Assembly (NCBI GenBank): GCA_017441045.1
Contig: JAFSAK010000043.1
Coordinates: forward strand, 1-7,310
Source: Clostridia bacterium
GTDB lineage: Bacteria > Bacillota_A > Clostridia > Oscillospirales > Acutalibacteraceae
Reading direction: 5' to 3'
Length of the DNA stretch: 7,310 bases
This document shows positions 5,861 to 7,310 of the stretch, piece by piece. The position numbers were made by a program, and so were the translations under genes. The notes below the pieces were generated by a model. That model made no database searches, was not told the origin of the DNA, and saw only the letters and a program-made list of their open reading frames with translations. Each line of letters starts with the position of its first letter. Within the stretch, counting starts at the first letter, position 1.

Positions 5861-6271
5861 TTATCCCTCAAAAGCGCGGCGATAACTGTAAACAAAAAAA
5901 CGCATTGTTTCTTTTTCCTCGTCCGTTAGTTCATTGGTGCGCTTAACTAAATCGCTTTTCATAGCTTTAATTTCATCCGATTGTATTAAGTCATTTGTTT
6001 CTTGATCAGGCCAAACGATATAAACCTTGCTCTCTGAAATGCAAATCGCCGCAACGCCTACATTAGCGAAATTTTGTGCATCATCGATATTGCTTTTCCC
6101 CCAACCCAAAAATGAATTGGTTTCTAATTTTCGTATTTTCTCTTTGCTATCTCCGCAGGGAAATGCTACCCCTAAATTATTCAAAATTATTTTTATGAGC
6201 TTTTCATTATCGCTGTTAGGATTTAAAAATACGCTCCATTTAATGATGTTTATATATTGTGAAGCAGTCAT
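5861..6271 (-). CDS. Unrecognised 136-residue cytoplasmic protein
   Basis: I do not recognise this family securely. There is no signal peptide or membrane segment. The N-terminal part (1-35) is helical, a CGDSKEKIRKL segment with Cys39 follows, then GWGKSNIDDAQNFANVGVAA (56-75) and the strand-like ICISESKVYIVWP (76-88), and finally a charged helical tail. The order GW..A..AN.G..(strand).V.IV.P resembles the core of NlpC/P60- or CHAP-like peptidoglycan amidase folds. However, the His expected before V-x-I-V is replaced by Ser81-Lys82, and the Cys is not in an obvious catalytic setting, so this could at best be a degenerate relative. The ATG directly follows the TAG stop of the upstream gene, and GGAGG lies 8 nt before it, inside that gene's last codons. 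It is the middle gene of the operon, and tight packing suggests joint function with its neighbours. Confidence 0.8.
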   Translation of the reverse strand: MTASQYINIIKWSVFLNPNSDNEKLIKIILNNLGVAFPCGDSKEKIRKLETNSFLGWGKSNIDDAQNFANVGVAAICISESKVYIVWPDQETNDLIQSDEIKAMKSDLVKRTNELTDEEKETMRFFVYSYRRAFEG

Positions 6272-6961
6272 CTAATTTGCCTCCAAATCCCAAAATGCAC
6301 TTATTACCGATTTGTTTTTCGCATAATTTTTATTTGCTTTAATTTCGTGGAAAGCAACCGTTCCATATTGCCATAAATCCATATCTTGAGGCAAAAGCGC
6401 CGAGGGTGCAAATGGCGCCCAAATATTTGGCTCGAAATCATATTTGGGCCTTTTTGACCAATATAAAGTTGGGAAATCGGGATTTGTACCCACCGCCTCG
6501 TAGTAATGGCTTGCCTGCCTATCAAAATTAAAATAATCCGATGAATCGGTATTGCCTATGAATCCTACCTTATATCCGTTTTTTATAACAGTTTCCGCAA
6601 AGCTTATCATCCAATTATGATTAACACTCCACTGTGACGGTATATCAGCAAAAATAGTAATACCCTTGTTTTGCGGAACTCCAATTGCTTTTGCCGCATT
6701 TATCGCTCTAATCCCATCCTCTTTCCCATCATTCGATGCAATAATCTCTTCTATAAGTTCATCGAATATACACGCTATTTTGCATTTTCTGTTTTTCAAA
6801 AAAATAATTTCTCTTTCGGTTAGTGCCCCTACGCCCGAAATATTTCTACCCCAAAACGATGGAAAGCAACTCATCCGCATAACCCAATCATATAACGTAT
6901 ATCCATTTGTGAGCATGGTATCTGCAGAATGCTTTGAATCAGCGCCATAAATTAAATCCAA
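6272..6961 (-). CDS. GH25-like / DUF1906 (Rv2525c-like) TIM-barrel protein
   Basis: About 229 residues from the chosen TTG start. Counting from the longer GTG start at 6970, IYGADS (7-12) is strand 1 with an Asp. SFWGRNISG (38-46) and ALTEREIIFLK (49-59) match the W-G-R-Y and L-T-x-x-E pattern. KIACIFDE (64-71) is strand 3, DGIRAINAAKAIGVPQNKGITIFADI (81-110) is the conserved A-x-A-x-x-(L/I)-G-x-P strand, NGYKVGFIGN (131-140) a later strand, and LWQYG (199-203) the closing motif. These landmarks follow the DUF1906 glycoside-hydrolase-like family, relatives of GH25 lysozymes. Where GH25 has a DxE catalytic pair, this protein reads FADIPSQ, so the Glu is missing and muramidase activity is doubtful. 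No signal peptide is present, so the protein would be cytoplasmic unless exported otherwise. It is the first gene of a three-gene operon: its stop abuts the next ATG. A stop codon lies just upstream of the possible starts. Confidence 0.72.
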   Translation of the reverse strand: MDLIYGADSKHSADTMLTNGYTLYDWVMRMSCFPSFWGRNISGVGALTEREIIFLKNRKCKIACIFDELIEEIIASNDGKEDGIRAINAAKAIGVPQNKGITIFADIPSQWSVNHNWMISFAETVIKNGYKVGFIGNTDSSDYFNFDRQASHYYEAVGTNPDFPTLYWSKRPKYDFEPNIWAPFAPSALLPQDMDLWQYGTVAFHEIKANKNYAKNKSVISAFWDLEAN

Positions 6962-6965
6962 AATA

Positions 6966-6975
6966 ATCACCCTTT
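6966..6975 (-). promoter_or_regulatory. Ribosome binding site deciding a TTG start
   Basis: On the minus strand AAAGGGTGAT contains GGTGAT, complementary to the 16S tail, and ends 4 nt before the TTG at 6959-6961. The GTG at 6968-6970 lies inside this element with no spacing to AAAGG, so it cannot use it. TTG is therefore the better start of the DUF1906-like gene. Confidence 0.55.
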
Positions 6976-7096
6976 CGAATTAATCATATTTTGGAGTTAT
7001 TATAAATTTTAAAGTGGACAAAAACTGTCCCTTTTAAAGTAATATTTACAGCTTGCAAGGTCTGTTTCCATCGATATAAGTCCTGTATAGATAACA

Positions 7097-7124
7097 AAAC
7101 AGCCGAGTTTTACCCCGACTGTTT
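7097..7124 (-). terminator. Intrinsic terminator on the minus strand for a gene beyond the right edge
   Basis: Read on the minus strand, AAACAGTCGGG pairs with CTCGGCTGTTT across the loop GTAAAA, using two G-U wobbles, and is followed by TGTTAT. On the plus strand the same positions would be A-C mismatches, so the hairpin works for minus-strand RNA. It would end transcription entering from beyond base 7310 before the three-gene operon begins. Confidence 0.65.
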
Positions 7125-7197
7125 CGTTTATATAAAATAATTAAAGAGAAGAAAAAATGATATATGTTTTATTTTGTTAACACACAGAACTGTCCCC

Positions 7198-7225
7198 TGT
7201 GTTCCTTGTGTTCTTCCCTGTGTTC
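7198..7225 (+). repeat. Three spaced TGTGTTC words
   Basis: TGTGTTC occurs at 7198-7204, 7207-7213 and 7219-7225, with spacers of 2 and 5 nt. The first copy also forms the right arm of ACACAG (7182-7187) / CTGTGT (7197-7202), whose loop holds AACTGTCCC. The pattern resembles the short G/T-rich or GGGGACAG-type words often seen beside small IS200/RAYT-like elements, but no transposase is present in the window. Confidence 0.5.
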
Positions 7226-7310
7226 TTGCCTTTACTTCATCCTACAACAGTATACAGTCCATATATACCAAGTAAAAACCAAAACCAAAAAAAGATTATG
7301 CAATTTCTTC

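Larger units (their letters stand above)
6976..7310. other. Intergenic region without a recognisable complete gene
   Basis: No complete coding frame with a ribosome site and sensible protein is visible on either strand. From left to right it holds a TATAAT word on the minus strand near 6998-7005 that may be the -10 of the three-gene operon (its -35 is poor), a short dyad GGACA-AAAAC-TGTCC (7016-7030), a minus-strand hairpin at 7097-7124, a second copy of the word AACTGTCCC (7188-7196), and three TGTGTTC words (7198-7225). The last bases on the minus strand read EEIA followed by TAA (7296-7298), so a neighbouring minus-strand gene could end here, but the evidence is only four codons. Confidence 0.5.

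Noticed and set aside
5367..5885. Plus-strand open frame (172 codons) across the transporter gene
   Set aside because: It is antisense to the AspT-type gene, of low complexity (Ile/Pro/Lys/Ser-rich), and without family features.
6304..6525. 73-codon minus-strand open frame within the DUF1906-like gene
   Set aside because: It is an out-of-frame shadow inside a gene with recognisable family motifs.
6976..7040. Strong promoter for the three-gene operon
   Set aside because: A TATAAT word is present on the minus strand, but at 16-18 bp spacing no good -35 exists, and TTGTCC lies only 11 bp away. I mention it only within the intergenic entry.
1..7310. CRISPR array, rRNA, tRNA, riboswitch or phage genes
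   Set aside because: No regularly spaced repeats of suitable length, no cloverleaf, no recognised riboswitch core and no phage structural gene were seen on either strand.

Overview
This AT-rich window has strong AGGAGG-type ribosome binding sites, some GTG/TTG starts, and gene families typical of anaerobic Firmicutes. It looks like chromosomal DNA from a gut-type clostridium (Oscillospiraceae/Ruminococcaceae-like). That assignment is inference from gene content and style; there is no marker gene.

Layout. (1) Bases 1-296, minus strand: the 5' end of a gene for a probable (alpha/alpha)6-barrel glycoside hydrolase, cut by the window edge. (2) 484-1281, plus: a zinc-ribbon plus DUF2628-type membrane protein with its own consensus promoter. 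(3) A perfect hairpin at 1306-1343 separates it from the convergent amino-sugar operon. (4) 3861 to 1350, minus: nagA (N-acetylglucosamine-6-phosphate deacetylase) followed by a divergent ROK-family sugar kinase, with reading frames overlapping by 11 nt. Upstream of nagA lie a sigma-A-like promoter and a series of dyad symmetries. (5) 4541 to 4067, minus: a broken TRAP transporter locus. The lipoprotein signal-peptide start of a TAXI-type binding protein is joined out of frame to the last ~135 residues of a fused TRAP permease. (6) 6961 to 4748, minus: a tight three-gene operon with a GH25-like/DUF1906 protein, an unrecognised 136-residue protein, and a short AspT/YidE-type transporter. (7) 6971-7310: no complete gene; it holds a minus-strand terminator-like hairpin and short repeated words.

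How they may work together. NagA deacetylates GlcNAc-6-phosphate, and the ROK protein could phosphorylate the free amino sugar that feeds it, so this pair fits salvage of cell-wall or host-glycan amino sugar. The lost TRAP transporter next door may once have imported an unrelated or related solute. The three-gene operon is the least understood part: a peptidoglycan-hydrolase-like TIM barrel without the usual catalytic acid pair, a small protein of unknown role, and an exporter/exchanger-like membrane protein lacking its regulatory domains.

Most notable observations: a 13-bp tandem duplication at the nagA/ROK junction that is the only thing preventing an in-frame NagA-ROK fusion; the deletion-fused TRAP remnant; loss of the zinc site in the ROK protein; and the operator-like nested dyads at the nagA promoter.
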